Below, one piece after another: positions 1 to 9,319 of a DNA stretch of 64,000 bases. Made by a program: the position numbers and the translations under genes. The notes under the pieces are model-generated. The model did not search any database, was not told the origin of the DNA, and saw only the letters and a program-made list of their open reading frames with translations. The DNA lies in contig CAJTKA010000003.1 in the NCBI GenBank assembly GCA_910576815.1, forward strand, positions 62,001 to 126,000, given 5' to 3'. Position 1 is the first letter of the stretch. Each line of letters begins with the position of its first letter. Source of the DNA: an uncultured Lachnospiraceae bacterium. GTDB taxonomy: Bacteria > Bacillota > Clostridia > Lachnospirales > Lachnospiraceae.

Positions 1-2
1 GT

Positions 3-410
3 ATTGTGATCCTGCCAAAACAGGGGTATCATGTGGTGGCAAGAAAGACCAGCACTACCAGGATGAGGACGAAGGACAGCTTTTCCCGCGTCTTTACCGA
101 TATCGTGGAAAATGCCGACGGGATGCAGGCGCTGGTGGACGAAAAGTATCCTGCTCTCCACGCGTACGCGATTCGTTTCAATCTCTATCAGCGGTTGGAT
201 TATCTGCTGCATGTGCCGATTTTGCAGATGCGGGCGGACAACGCATTTTATAAAAGGGTGAAAACGTATCTGCGCAGACATCTTTTCGATACGATAAAAA
301 ATCCGTATCTGACGAAAAAGAATAAGGCGTATCTGCTGTTGTTTACAGCCTCGCCAAAGACGGTCAGGCGGGTGCATGCAGGGAAGATGAAATTGCGGAG
401 AGGCGCATAA
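3..410 (+). CDS. C-terminal part of a family 2 glycosyltransferase-like protein (5' end outside window)
   Basis: The frame is open to the left edge, so the true start lies upstream; the first GTG at 6 has no reason to be the start. The visible 135 residues are basic and helical, with no membrane segment. They resemble the C-terminal tail that follows the GT-A domain in family 2 glycosyltransferases of polysaccharide clusters, including a stretch like the usual tyrosine-rich YHVVARKTSTT segment. The catalytic domain is not in the window, so donor and acceptor cannot be judged. The next gene starts 120 bp downstream. The assignment rests on context and overall look and is tentative. Confidence 0.5.
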   Translation: MVILPKQGYHVVARKTSTTRMRTKDSFSRVFTDIVENADGMQALVDEKYPALHAYAIRFNLYQRLDYLLHVPILQMRADNAFYKRVKTYLRRHLFDTIKNPYLTKKNKAYLLLFTASPKTVRRVHAGKMKLRRGA

Positions 411-420
411 AAGAAAGCTG

Positions 421-534
421 TTGGATGAATTGAATAGCAGGGAAAAGCAATGGCAGACGGAAGCAGAGAGTGAGACGGAGAAAGCTGCGAAAAAGCAGAG
501 AACAGGCGAATATAGCATGGAGCTGCGGGCATGA
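421..534 (+). CDS. Possible small charged protein, translationally coupled to the next gene (doubtful)
   Basis: A short open frame fills the gap between the GT2 remnant and the GT39-like gene. It would start at TTG 421 and encode about 37 very charged residues (many E, K, Q). Its TGA overlaps the ATG of the next gene as ATGA. No ATG start and no convincing ribosome site are visible, so this may be chance. Confidence 0.15.
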   Translation: MDELNSREKQWQTEAESETEKAAKKQRTGEYSMELRA

Positions 535-2363
535 ACGCATTGCGTAATAGTGAAATAAAAAGAAAATATCTTATTCGTTTCTTTATCCTCTGGGTCGTGC
601 AGATGGCGGCGGCCTTCTATTTTTGTACGCAGAAACAGGGTTTTCACGAGGATGAATTTTACACTTATTATTCCACGGCGCGCACGAACGGCTTTTATGT
701 GGAGAATGGGAAATGGATGGAGCGGGAAACCTATCGTAATGAGTTCGTGGTGCTGCCGAATGAACGATTTCAGTATGGACTGGTAAAAGAGGTGCAGTCC
801 TGGGATGTGCACCCGCCCATGTATTATTGGGTCTTTCATACGGTGGCCTCCCTTGTGCCGGGGGTCTTTTCCAAATGGATTGGGCTGTCTGTGAACTTCT
901 TTTTCCACGGAATCAATTTATGTCTGTTGGCATGGTTGACTCACTTAGTTAGCGAGAAGGATTGGACCATAACGCTCCTTGTCAATCTGGTATACGGATT
1001 TTCCCCGGCGGCCATGAGCGGCGTGGTGTTTATCAGGATGTATGAGATGCTCACGACCTTTGTGCTGCTGTGCGCGATCCTGCATGTGCGCGTGGTGCGG
1101 GAGGACGGCGAAAGGCAGGCGGCGCAGATATGCGGTGCGGGAAATGGTAGCGGAGGGGCGGCGTGCGCGAAAGGAGACGGCGTAGGGTTTCCTCGGGCAA
1201 AGCAGGAAAACGGGGAAAGCTCATTTAGGGCAGAGAAAGGAAACAATGACGCGCAGGGGAGGACGGTGTTCCTGCCTGCGGCAACGCTGCTTCTCATGGC
1301 AATCGTGACCTATCTCGGATTTTTGACCCAGTATTATTATTTTATCTTCCTATTCTTTCTGGCAGGCGCCTTTTGTCTGTGGCTGTTATGGCGGGAGAGA
1401 AAAATCTGGAATTGTTTGCGGTACGGCTTGGCGCAGGGGATTGCCTTTGGATTGGCTTATCTGACTTACCCGTCCTTTCCAGGGCAGATGTTTCGCGGGC
1501 AGCGGGGCGCGCAGGCCACACAAAACTTTTTTGATTTGTCGAATACTTTTGAGCGGCTTGGCTTTTTTCTGGATTTGTTGAATGGTTATGTGTTTGGGTA
1601 TTTCTTTTTTATCATCCTGATTGTGATGGCAGCGCTGGCGGTCAGAGTTTGGCGGCAGAGAGCCCAAAACCCACCTCGATTTGGCATGGCATTTTGGATG
1701 CTGTTTTTTACGGCAGCGGGCTACTTTATCGCCGTTTCCAAGACAGCGCTGCTGCTTGGCAATACCTCGAATCGCTACCAGCTTCCGATTTACGGGATCG
1801 TCGTGCTGCTCGTTGTCTATGCCTGCAGCACACTGTGGAGGCAGGCAGTATCTTTGGCGGATGTCAGACGCGTTGCAGGAGAGGAGAAGAAACCGGGGCG
1901 GCTTTATCGGTTATGCCCAGCGGCGATCGTCTTTTGCCTGGTGATGGTGGCAAGCGGGTATCTGTTTGCGGAGGTGGTGTTTCTCTATCCGGAGGCGGGG
2001 GAGGCGGTTGCCCTGGCGAGAGAGCAGGCGGCGGCAGATATTCCCGTGGTCTATGTTTATCGGCCCGGAGAAGAATGGTGTATCTGGGCAGTAGCAGACG
2101 AGCTGATGGAATATGACCGCGTCTATTTTGTTTCCGCTGAAAATGAGGAGCCGCTGGGGGAATCGGCGATTGCGGATGCGGACGCAGTGGTGATCTATCT
2201 TCCCTATTATGATGATGTGAAGGAAGAAGAAGCGCAGAGTATGCGGCTGCCTGCGGGGAATTTTAAGCTGACGGAAGGCCACTTGCAGTATAGGCATAAG
2301 TATTGTTCGGAATGGTACTATTGTGGGGATGGAGCGGCTTGGAACAGCGCTGTAAATCCCTGA
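531..2363 (+). CDS. Polytopic membrane glycosyltransferase, GT39/ArnT-like
   Basis: A 610-residue multi-pass membrane protein. After the first membrane helix it has the acidic DEFYTYY motif (about residue 41) and, near residue 87, the VHPPMYY motif. Acidic residues in the first extracytoplasmic loop followed by HPP are characteristic of GT-C enzymes of the GT39/ArnT type, which move a sugar from a polyprenyl-phosphate carrier to an acceptor outside the membrane. Residues about 185-245 are a hydrophilic, Gly/Ala/Lys-rich stretch that looks like an insertion in a cytoplasmic loop. GGAG at 519-522 precedes the ATG by 8 nt. The last 100 residues form a soluble domain with alternating strands. Donor and acceptor are unknown. 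Confidence 0.7.
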   Translation: MNALRNSEIKRKYLIRFFILWVVQMAAAFYFCTQKQGFHEDEFYTYYSTARTNGFYVENGKWMERETYRNEFVVLPNERFQYGLVKEVQSWDVHPPMYYWVFHTVASLVPGVFSKWIGLSVNFFFHGINLCLLAWLTHLVSEKDWTITLLVNLVYGFSPAAMSGVVFIRMYEMLTTFVLLCAILHVRVVREDGERQAAQICGAGNGSGGAACAKGDGVGFPRAKQENGESSFRAEKGNNDAQGRTVFLPAATLLLMAIVTYLGFLTQYYYFIFLFFLAGAFCLWLLWRERKIWNCLRYGLAQGIAFGLAYLTYPSFPGQMFRGQRGAQATQNFFDLSNTFERLGFFLDLLNGYVFGYFFFIILIVMAALAVRVWRQRAQNPPRFGMAFWMLFFTAAGYFIAVSKTALLLGNTSNRYQLPIYGIVVLLVVYACSTLWRQAVSLADVRRVAGEEKKPGRLYRLCPAAIVFCLVMVASGYLFAEVVFLYPEAGEAVALAREQAAADIPVVYVYRPGEEWCIWAVADELMEYDRVYFVSAENEEPLGESAIADADAVVIYLPYYDDVKEEEAQSMRLPAGNFKLTEGHLQYRHKYCSEWYYCGDGAAWNSAVNP

Positions 2364-2373
2364 GGCGGGGCAT

Positions 2374-2401
2374 TTGACACACCCTTAAAAACTGCTATAA
2401 T
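2374..2401 (+). promoter_or_regulatory. Near-perfect sigma-A promoter upstream of mtnA
   Basis: TTGACA at 2374-2379, a 16-bp spacer, then TATAAT at 2396-2401. TGC directly before the -10 adds an extended -10 element. This is the best consensus promoter in the window. Transcription should begin near 2408, leaving about 70 nt of leader before the chosen mtnA start. Confidence 0.85.
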
Positions 2402-2478
2402 GGTTTAAGATGCGGGGATTGTAAAATTGTCCTGCTATGTTGGATTTATGGTAAAATATGCGCCGAATGGAGACGACT

Positions 2479-3537
2479 ATGCGTGTACTTGATTTGGATA
2501 CCGTGCGCCTTTCGGAGGACAGAAGCTGTCTGGAGATCTTAGACCAGACCCTGCTTCCGGGGACGGTAAAGGTGCTGCGGCTTGAGAAAATAGAGGATAT
2601 CTTTGAGGCGATCCGTTTTTTGCGGGTGCGGGGCGCGCCGGCCATTGGGGTCTGCGCGGGCTATGCCATGGCGCTTGCCGCTTCCCGTATCGAAGCGGAA
2701 GATCATAAAGATTTTTTGGCCGCATTTTTAGAGAAAAAGGCGTATCTGGCAGGGGCGCGTCCTACGGCGGTGAACCTTTTTTGGGCGCTTGATCGAATGG
2801 AACGTGTGCTGCGGGAAGTCGCGGACATGTCGATTCCTGAGATCAAAGAAAGACTCTTTGCGGAGGCGCAGGCGATACGCGATGAAGATGTGGACATCAG
2901 CAGGCGCATCGGTGAAATCGGCTTTTCGCTGATGAAGCCCGGAGACGGGATTCTCACCCACTGCAATGCGGGGACACTTGCTACAGCAAAGTATGGGACT
3001 GCCACTGCGCCGATGTATATTGCCTTGGAAAAGGGTCTGCGCGATTTCCGCGTGTACTGCGATGAGACCAGACCGCTTTTACAGGGAGCAAGGCTGACGG
3101 CCTTTGAATTACACGACGCAGGGATCGATACCACCCTGATCTGCGATAACATGGCGTCTGCCGTGATGCAGGCGGGAAAGGTGAATCTGGTGTTTGTGGG
3201 CTGCGACAGAGTAGCCGCAAACGGAGATACGGCGAATAAGATTGGTACTTCGGGGGTAGCAGTGTTGGCGAAGCACTATGGGATTCCCTTTTATGTGTGC
3301 GCGCCGACGTCTACCATAGATATGTCCATCCAAACGGGAGCGCAGATCCCTATCGAGGAGCGAGATCCTTCGGAAATTACGGAAATGTGGTACAGGGAAC
3401 GCATGGCGCCCGAGGGCGTAAAGGTGTATAATCCCGCTTTTGACGTGACGGATCACGGCCTGATCACAGGGATCATTACGGAACGTGGACTGTGTCAGGC
3501 GCCCTATGAGGAGGCGTTCCGTAAGCTGGGAATATAA
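2479..3537 (+). CDS. mtnA: S-methyl-5-thioribose-1-phosphate isomerase
   Basis: Converts methylthioribose-1-phosphate to methylthioribulose-1-phosphate in methionine salvage. Family motifs are clear: RGAPAIG at about residue 51, THCNAGTLAT with the catalytic Cys162, and GCDRVAANGD with the catalytic Asp243, close to Cys160 and Asp240 of the Bacillus enzyme. At 352 residues it has full family length. ATGs at 2458 and 2467 are in frame but lack a ribosome site; the ATG at 2479 has GGAG 6 nt upstream, so I chose it. It has its own strong promoter and sits between a GT39-like gene and pseB. It is a housekeeping gene within the glycan island, and no other salvage gene is nearby. Confidence 0.93.
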   Translation: MRVLDLDTVRLSEDRSCLEILDQTLLPGTVKVLRLEKIEDIFEAIRFLRVRGAPAIGVCAGYAMALAASRIEAEDHKDFLAAFLEKKAYLAGARPTAVNLFWALDRMERVLREVADMSIPEIKERLFAEAQAIRDEDVDISRRIGEIGFSLMKPGDGILTHCNAGTLATAKYGTATAPMYIALEKGLRDFRVYCDETRPLLQGARLTAFELHDAGIDTTLICDNMASAVMQAGKVNLVFVGCDRVAANGDTANKIGTSGVAVLAKHYGIPFYVCAPTSTIDMSIQTGAQIPIEERDPSEITEMWYRERMAPEGVKVYNPAFDVTDHGLITGIITERGLCQAPYEEAFRKLGI

Positions 3538-3614
3538 AAACGGATTCCATCAAAAGGAAATTGTGAGACGTTTTGCGATTGCCTTATAAAGAAGGATGAG
3601 CAGAAAGGAGTCAT

Positions 3615-4610
3615 ATGTTAAACGGAAAAACAATACTCATTACAGGCGGTACGGGGTCTTTCGGCAAATGCTTTACCAAGTATGTGCTGACCCACTATGA
3701 GCCCAAAAAGATCATTATTTATTCCAGAGACGAGTTTAAGCAGTGGATGATGGCGAACGAGTTTCAGGAGTACGCGGAAAAACTGCGGTTCTTCATCGGT
3801 GACGTACGGGATGTGGAACGCTTAAGGCGTGCCTGCGAGGGCGTGGATTTTATCATTCACGCGGCGGCCTTAAAGCAGGTGCCCGCCTGTGAGTACAATC
3901 CCAATGAGGCTATCAAAACAAACATTCACGGCGCGATGAACGTAATCGATGCCGCTCTGGATACGGGCGTGCGCAAGGTGGTTGCCCTCTCTACGGACAA
4001 GGCGGTAAATCCCGTGAACCTTTACGGTGGGACGAAGCTTGTTTCGGACAAGCTTTTTGTGGCGGCCAATGCTTATGTGGGGACGAAGGATATCAATTTC
4101 TCCATTGTGCGTTACGGTAATGTGGCAGGAAGCCGCGGGTCGGTGATTCCCCTCTTTCACAGACTCATTCAGGAAGGGGCGAAGGAGCTTCCGATCACGG
4201 ATCTGCGCATGACGCGCTTTTGGATCAGTCTGACGCAGGGCGTGGAATTGGTCATTAAGGCATTGACGGAAGCGAAAGGCGGAGAGACCTTTATCAGCAA
4301 GATCCCGTCCTTTAAAATTACGGATCTGGCGGAAGCGATGCTGCCGGGCTGTCAGATCAAGGAGACCGGGATCAGACCGGGAGAGAAATTGCATGAGATT
4401 ATGGTGACGACGGAGGATTCTGCCACCACTTACGAGTATGATAAGCATTTTATCGTCTATCAGCAGATGACGTGGAACGATAAGCAGCAGCCCGATCTTT
4501 CCGGGAAAAAGGTAGCGGAAGGTTTTGCTTACAGCTCCGACAACAATACCGAATGGCTCAGCGTGGAGGATATCCGTGCGCTGTTAAAAGACGTAGAGCT
4601 GGAGAAATAA
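3615..4610 (+). CDS. pseB: UDP-N-acetylglucosamine 4,6-dehydratase (inverting), PseB
   Basis: First step of pseudaminic acid synthesis: dehydrates and C5-epimerises UDP-GlcNAc to UDP-2-acetamido-2,6-dideoxy-beta-L-arabino-hexos-4-ulose. The extended SDR fold is shown by GGTGSFG at the N-terminus, the STDKAVNP segment, and YGGTK carrying the YxxxK catalytic pair. It is soluble and 331 residues long, as expected for PseB and unlike the membrane-bound PglF type at 35.4 kb. AAAGGAG lies 4 nt before the ATG. pseC follows after 53 bp, and the two are almost certainly co-transcribed. Confidence 0.95.
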   Translation: MLNGKTILITGGTGSFGKCFTKYVLTHYEPKKIIIYSRDEFKQWMMANEFQEYAEKLRFFIGDVRDVERLRRACEGVDFIIHAAALKQVPACEYNPNEAIKTNIHGAMNVIDAALDTGVRKVVALSTDKAVNPVNLYGGTKLVSDKLFVAANAYVGTKDINFSIVRYGNVAGSRGSVIPLFHRLIQEGAKELPITDLRMTRFWISLTQGVELVIKALTEAKGGETFISKIPSFKITDLAEAMLPGCQIKETGIRPGEKLHEIMVTTEDSATTYEYDKHFIVYQQMTWNDKQQPDLSGKKVAEGFAYSSDNNTEWLSVEDIRALLKDVELEK

Positions 4611-4663
4611 GATAGGCAAAACGTGCAGAGAAAGAGATTCACAAGGATAAGGGAGTAAACGGT

Positions 4664-5857
4664 ATGGAATTACCTGCAATTGAGGGAGGCAAGTCTGTTC
4701 GGGAAAAACCGATCTACTACGGGCACCAGTACATTGACGAGGCGGATATTCAGGCGGTGGTGGATGTTTTAAGGAGCGATTACCTCACCTGCGGACCCAA
4801 GATTGAGGAGTTGGAGCAAAAACTCTGCGCACTCACGGGGGCAAAATACGCTGTGGTCTGCGCAAACGGCACGGCGGCTTTGCATATCGCGGCGTTGTCC
4901 GCGGGCGTGGGAGAGGGCGACGAGGTGATCACGACGCCCATTACTTTTGCCGCTTCCGCAAACTGCGCCCTCTATTGCGGCGCAAGGCCTGTTTTTGCGG
5001 ACATCGACCCTGAGACTTACAATATCGATCCGGCTAAGGTGGAGGCAGCTGTCACAGCGAAAACGAAGGCAGTGGTCGCGGTTGACTATACAGGTCAATC
5101 CGCGGCGCTCGATCCGCTTCGTGAAGTTTGTAAAAGGCACGGGCTTATTCTGATTGAGGACGGTGCGCATGTGATTGGCACGAAATACAAAGGACAAGCC
5201 AACGGTTCCATTTCAGATATGACTACTTTCAGTTTTCATCCCGTAAAAACGGTGACCGGCGGCGAGGGTGGCGCGGTGCTGACAAACGACGAAGCGCTTT
5301 ACGAAAAACTGCTGTTGTACCGTTCCCACGGCATTACCAGAAAAGAAGATTTAATGGAGCATACGCCCGACGGACCCTGGTACTATGAGCAGATCGCGTT
5401 GGGGTATAATTACCGCATGACAGATATGCAGGCGGCGCTCATCATCAGCCAGCTTGATAAGCTCCCGACGTTTTCGGCGCGCAGAAAAGAGATAGTTGCG
5501 CGTTACGATCAGGCGTTTTCTGAATCGCCGGCCTTTTTTGTACAGCGGGAGATCGCGGAGTCGGATACGACCAGGCATCTTTACATCCTGCGCCTTGTGC
5601 CGGAGAGACTAAAGATTGACAGAAAACAGTTTTTTGCGGCGCTTGCGGCGGAGAATGTCTGCTGCAACGTGCATTATATACCAACTTATTATTTTCCTTA
5701 CTATGAGAAATTAGGCTACTGCAAGGGGCTTTGTCCGCATGCGGAAAAATTGTACGAGGAGATCATTACGCTGCCGCTTTACTACGGAATGAGCGATGAA
5801 GACGTGGAGAGTGTGATCGATGCGGTATATAAAATCGCGGAATATTACGCTGTATAG
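4664..5857 (+). CDS. pseC: UDP-4-amino-4,6-dideoxy-N-acetyl-beta-L-altrosamine transaminase, PseC
   Basis: PLP-dependent DegT/DnrJ/EryC1 aminotransferase that aminates the PseB product at C4 in the pseudaminic acid route. The PLP lysine is K195 in the HPVKTVTGGEGG motif, and EDGAHVIG carries the ring-nitrogen aspartate. At 397 residues it has full family length. The N-terminal YYGHQYIDEADI segment is typical of PseC. A GGGAG site lies 8 nt before the ATG. It directly follows pseB, which strongly supports PseC over other members of this aminotransferase family. Confidence 0.93.
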   Translation: MELPAIEGGKSVREKPIYYGHQYIDEADIQAVVDVLRSDYLTCGPKIEELEQKLCALTGAKYAVVCANGTAALHIAALSAGVGEGDEVITTPITFAASANCALYCGARPVFADIDPETYNIDPAKVEAAVTAKTKAVVAVDYTGQSAALDPLREVCKRHGLILIEDGAHVIGTKYKGQANGSISDMTTFSFHPVKTVTGGEGGAVLTNDEALYEKLLLYRSHGITRKEDLMEHTPDGPWYYEQIALGYNYRMTDMQAALIISQLDKLPTFSARRKEIVARYDQAFSESPAFFVQREIAESDTTRHLYILRLVPERLKIDRKQFFAALAAENVCCNVHYIPTYYFPYYEKLGYCKGLCPHAEKLYEEIITLPLYYGMSDEDVESVIDAVYKIAEYYAV

Positions 5858-5868
5858 CGGCACCTGCA

Positions 5869-5899
5869 GATGAGAAATTGCCTTCGCGAATTTCTCATC
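5869..5899. repeat. Perfect 11-bp hairpin between pseC and the next gene
   Basis: Arms GATGAGAAATT (5869-5879) and AATTTCTCATC (5889-5899) are perfect inverted copies around a 9-nt loop that contains CTTCGCG. It lies 11 nt after the pseC stop and has no U-tract, so it is not a standard terminator. The loop resembles the TTCGCGAA core of the hairpin elements at 19.3 and 64.0 kb. It could stabilise or process the pse transcript. Confidence 0.6.
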
Positions 5900-5939
5900 G
5901 TGTGTGATCGCAGTAAACTTCTCTGATATGGAGATTCAA

Positions 5940-8240
5940 ATGAACGAAGGAGTATCGCTGAAAAGTAAAATCGTATATATTGTGCTGGCAGCGTTGACGG
6001 TGCTGCTGATATGGCTGGGAGACGAGGGAAAACAGCCCATCGTTTATCTGGGCACGGAGTTACAGCATTCCGTGGGGCTGATCGATTCGGAGAGTGCGCT
6101 TGTATTGCAAAATTCCATTGCGCGGTACGGCAATGTGGCGAACACCCCCTCCTATGTGGTGAATCGGGGAACTTATCAGGTCGATTTGGTGTACAGTGCG
6201 GAAGATAAGGACAGCGTGTTGGAGCTGTGGGAGCAGGGGGATAAGATCGCTGCCTGGCCCATCAACAGTTGGGAACAGGAGCTGACTGCAGAGTTTACTC
6301 TCTCCAAGGACGCAAAGGCACTCCAGTTTCGCATCAATTACAGCGGGAACGGATCGCTTGTTATTAAGAAGCTTACCTTTTCGCCCCGCACGCTGTTTTA
6401 TACAGACACTTATTTTATGATGCTGGTCGTGCTGGCATTGTATGTTGTCGGTTGGAAATGTTTTATGGAAGACGGAATCCGTTTGAAACAGGGACAGCTT
6501 TTAGACTTATGCGTGATTTTCGGCGCGGCGTTTCTTGCCACCACGCCCCTGATGCAGACCTACCTTTATAACGGCGATGATCTCTGCTATCATCTTGCCA
6601 GATTGGAGGGATTAAAGGACGGTATTCTGGACGGGCAGGTGCCGGTCAATATTCTGCCCGAAGGCCTGCAGAACAACGGTTATATGAACGCCATGTATCC
6701 CTATCTGTTTTTATACATCGGCGCCTTTTTGAGAATTTGCAGGGTGTCATTGGCCCTTTCCTATAAAACGATCGTTTTACTTGCGAACGTGGGAACAGCG
6801 GTCTGCGCTTATGCGGCGGTGAAGTCCATGGTGCGCGAGAGACGATGCGTGCTGCTGGCAGTGGTGTTATATACCCTCATGCCTTACCGTTTTACCAACA
6901 TTCTCCACAGAGGAGATCTGGGGGAGACACTTGCGCTTATCTTTTGGCCGATGGTAATCGCGGGGCTTTATCACATCGTGATGGGGGACCGTAAAAAGTG
7001 GTACTATCTGGTGATCGGTTTTTCAGGCGCTTTGCAGAGTCATATTTTAAGCGTGGCATATGTGATGGCATTCTGTGTATTTACGGCGCTGTTCTACTGC
7101 GTGCGGATCGTGCGCGAAAAACGCTATATCGAGATCGGCAGGGCGGCGGGGCTTTCCCTGCTCCTAAACGCCTGGTATCTCGTGCCTTTTTTGTATTACT
7201 ATTTTAGGGAAGATTTGAATAAAGAGGTGCTGCGTTGGAGCGGTTATTACGAGCAATCGATCAATCCCTCGAATCTGACGCAGTCCATCAGTCTGTATAA
7301 TAAGCAGTATTTTTCGCTGGGATTTGCGCTCATCGGCTGTCTGGCCGTCGGTTTTGTTTTTTTGCTGGTTGAGCGCAAGGAGCGGGACACGGATTTGGAC
7401 GGCTTTTTAGCCTATCTGTTGATGGCGGGAATCGTTTTTACCTTTTTGTGTACGGGCTATTTTCCGAGCCGCGCCCTGATGGAGAGTGCCTTTTTCCGTA
7501 ATATCGGCACGATGCTGCAATTTCCCTGGCGGTTTCTGGGACCTGCATCTGCCTGTTTCCTCTTTGTGGGCGTGGCGGCTCTGGAACGGTCCAAACTCCT
7601 GGCGCCCTACAAGAATGCCGTGCTCGCATTGCTTGTGGGTCTGAATCTCTTTATCATTATCACGGTGCCGACGGACAATATCCATATGCCATACAAAAAT
7701 GCGCAGGCGCTTGCCACCAAGGGACATGAGACGAAGCTTGGCACCAGCGTGGGCCTGTTCTATCCCCATGAGTGGCGGCTGACGGATGCTACCGACGACA
7801 AATTGACGACCAGCGTAGTGATCTCCGATTTTGGCGCGATTACGGTGAACGATTATAAAAAGAAGGGCACAAAGGCTGTGGTTTCTTACACGGCAAATGA
7901 TTCCACGGCTTATCTGGAGCTGCCGATCCAAAGCTATCTGGGCTATCGGGCAAAGGATGAGAATGGGGTGCCTGTAACATTTACGCGAGGGAATGGCGGC
8001 CGCATCCGCTTTTTGGTGAACGGGGACGGGATGCCGCACCAGGTCTATGTGCGATATGGACCGGTGGCAGGTTTCGTGATTGCGGATATTGTATCCGCAC
8101 TGACGATTTTGATTTGGCTTTTGTGGGGATATCCGGGAAGAAGGCTGCGGGAGCGGATCGCGGAGGCAAAGGTATCTGCTTTGCAACAGGCAGAGGAGGA
8201 GCGTGAAAAACCGCAGGGGGATTCTGGACATGAAACTTAG
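5940..8240 (+). CDS. Large polytopic membrane protein, PTPS-related / YfhO-like
   Basis: 766 residues from the chosen ATG, which has GGAG 6 nt upstream; an upstream in-frame GTG at 5904 overlaps a hairpin and has no ribosome site. One N-terminal helix is followed by an extracytoplasmic beta-rich domain of about 120 residues, then about a dozen membrane segments. NGDDLCYHLAR and GYMNAMYPYLFLY match the 6-pyruvoyl-tetrahydropterin-synthase-related membrane family and resemble GT-C loops with acidic residues. A second soluble domain follows, and then a final helix. Similar proteins occur in polysaccharide clusters and are thought to be glycosyltransferases, but the substrate is unknown. The end overlaps the next gene by 11 bp. 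Confidence 0.7.
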   Translation: MNEGVSLKSKIVYIVLAALTVLLIWLGDEGKQPIVYLGTELQHSVGLIDSESALVLQNSIARYGNVANTPSYVVNRGTYQVDLVYSAEDKDSVLELWEQGDKIAAWPINSWEQELTAEFTLSKDAKALQFRINYSGNGSLVIKKLTFSPRTLFYTDTYFMMLVVLALYVVGWKCFMEDGIRLKQGQLLDLCVIFGAAFLATTPLMQTYLYNGDDLCYHLARLEGLKDGILDGQVPVNILPEGLQNNGYMNAMYPYLFLYIGAFLRICRVSLALSYKTIVLLANVGTAVCAYAAVKSMVRERRCVLLAVVLYTLMPYRFTNILHRGDLGETLALIFWPMVIAGLYHIVMGDRKKWYYLVIGFSGALQSHILSVAYVMAFCVFTALFYCVRIVREKRYIEIGRAAGLSLLLNAWYLVPFLYYYFREDLNKEVLRWSGYYEQSINPSNLTQSISLYNKQYFSLGFALIGCLAVGFVFLLVERKERDTDLDGFLAYLLMAGIVFTFLCTGYFPSRALMESAFFRNIGTMLQFPWRFLGPASACFLFVGVAALERSKLLAPYKNAVLALLVGLNLFIIITVPTDNIHMPYKNAQALATKGHETKLGTSVGLFYPHEWRLTDATDDKLTTSVVISDFGAITVNDYKKKGTKAVVSYTANDSTAYLELPIQSYLGYRAKDENGVPVTFTRGNGGRIRFLVNGDGMPHQVYVRYGPVAGFVIADIVSALTILIWLLWGYPGRRLRERIAEAKVSALQQAEEEREKPQGDSGHET

Positions 8241-9261
8241 CGTCATCGTACCGGTTTATAATATGGCGGCGGAAAAGAAACTGGAATATTGTCTTGATTC
8301 ACTGGTAAATCAGACTTTGTCTGACTATGAGATCATTGCAGTGGATGATTGCTCAACCGATGAATCGTGGACGATATTGCAGCAATACGAACGGCGCTTC
8401 CCCGAAAAAATCCGTGCGGTACACTCGGAGGAAAATAAGCATCAGGGCGGTGCCAAAAATATTGGATTAAAACTGGCCAAAGGAGACTGGATCGGTTTTA
8501 TCGACAGTGACGATTGGATCACTGCGGATATGTATGAGCGATTGATCAATAAGGCGGAGGAGACAGGCGCTGATCTGGTGGGCTGCGATTACTGCCTGAC
8601 GGACGAGCATTCCATGAAGGTAGGGCAGGTAGTGCGTAACAATAAGGCGGAGCAGACAGGGATTCTCGATGATGAGAAGCGGCGCAGTCTGATCCTGGAC
8701 GGGGGCAGTCTGGTGGTGAAGATTTTCCGTCGCTCCATGATTTTAGAGAACGAGCTTTGGTTTCCGGAGCATATCTTTTATGAGGATAATGCGCTGGGAA
8801 ATTCTTATCTGCTGCTGGCAAAGCATTTTGAATACATCGAGGAGCCGCTTTACTATTATTATCAGCACGACGCTTCTACCGTGCACACGATTTCCGAAAA
8901 ACGGTGTGAAGACCGCTGTGCAGCCGGGCGGCTGATGCTTGCAGAGGCAAAGCGGCACGATTTTCTGGATCGGTATCGGGCGGAGTTGGAATACAGCTTT
9001 ACACTCCTCTTTTATGTGAATACGCTCTTTACCTATATGGCAGGCGTGAAGCACACAAAATATCGCTTCGTCAAGGCGCTGGGGGAGGAAATGCGTGTGC
9101 AGTTTCCGGATTTTCAAAAAAACCCCTACTATCTTGCGCGGACCCATGAAGAAGAAAAGAAACTGATCAGGATGCAGATGAGATCGACGCTGTGGTTTAT
9201 GGCGTATTATAAGGTGTTGTGGGCGTATCGTAACCTAAGGAAGCGTACAGGGAAACGGTAA
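8230..9261 (+). CDS. Family 2 glycosyltransferase
   Basis: A 343-residue soluble GT-A enzyme. It has the N-terminal SVIVPVYN strand, DDCSTDES for nucleotide binding, GGAKNIGL, and a DSDDW motif (about residue 92) that holds the metal-binding aspartates. The C-terminal tail is typical of capsule and exopolysaccharide GT2 enzymes with a YYYYQHDAST segment. I chose the ATG at 8230, 9 nt after AGGGGG, over an upstream GTG at 8203. The start overlaps the previous gene by 11 bp, which suggests translational coupling. It presumably adds one sugar to the lipid-linked glycan on the cytoplasmic side. Donor and acceptor cannot be read from the sequence. Confidence 0.88.
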   Translation: MKLSVIVPVYNMAAEKKLEYCLDSLVNQTLSDYEIIAVDDCSTDESWTILQQYERRFPEKIRAVHSEENKHQGGAKNIGLKLAKGDWIGFIDSDDWITADMYERLINKAEETGADLVGCDYCLTDEHSMKVGQVVRNNKAEQTGILDDEKRRSLILDGGSLVVKIFRRSMILENELWFPEHIFYEDNALGNSYLLLAKHFEYIEEPLYYYYQHDASTVHTISEKRCEDRCAAGRLMLAEAKRHDFLDRYRAELEYSFTLLFYVNTLFTYMAGVKHTKYRFVKALGEEMRVQFPDFQKNPYYLARTHEEEKKLIRMQMRSTLWFMAYYKVLWAYRNLRKRTGKR

Positions 9262-9319
9262 GAGGGCAGGATAAGGGAAAGTGCGTTTGGGAAAACGGGC
9301 TGCAAGCGGAGGACTGCTT

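Noticed and set aside
2458..2478. Upstream ATG starts for mtnA at 2458 and 2467
   Set aside because: Neither has a ribosome site, while ATG 2479 has GGAG at the distance usual in this window.
5869..5899. Rho-independent terminator after pseC
   Set aside because: The stem is strong, but no U-run follows and the next gene seems to belong to the same operon.
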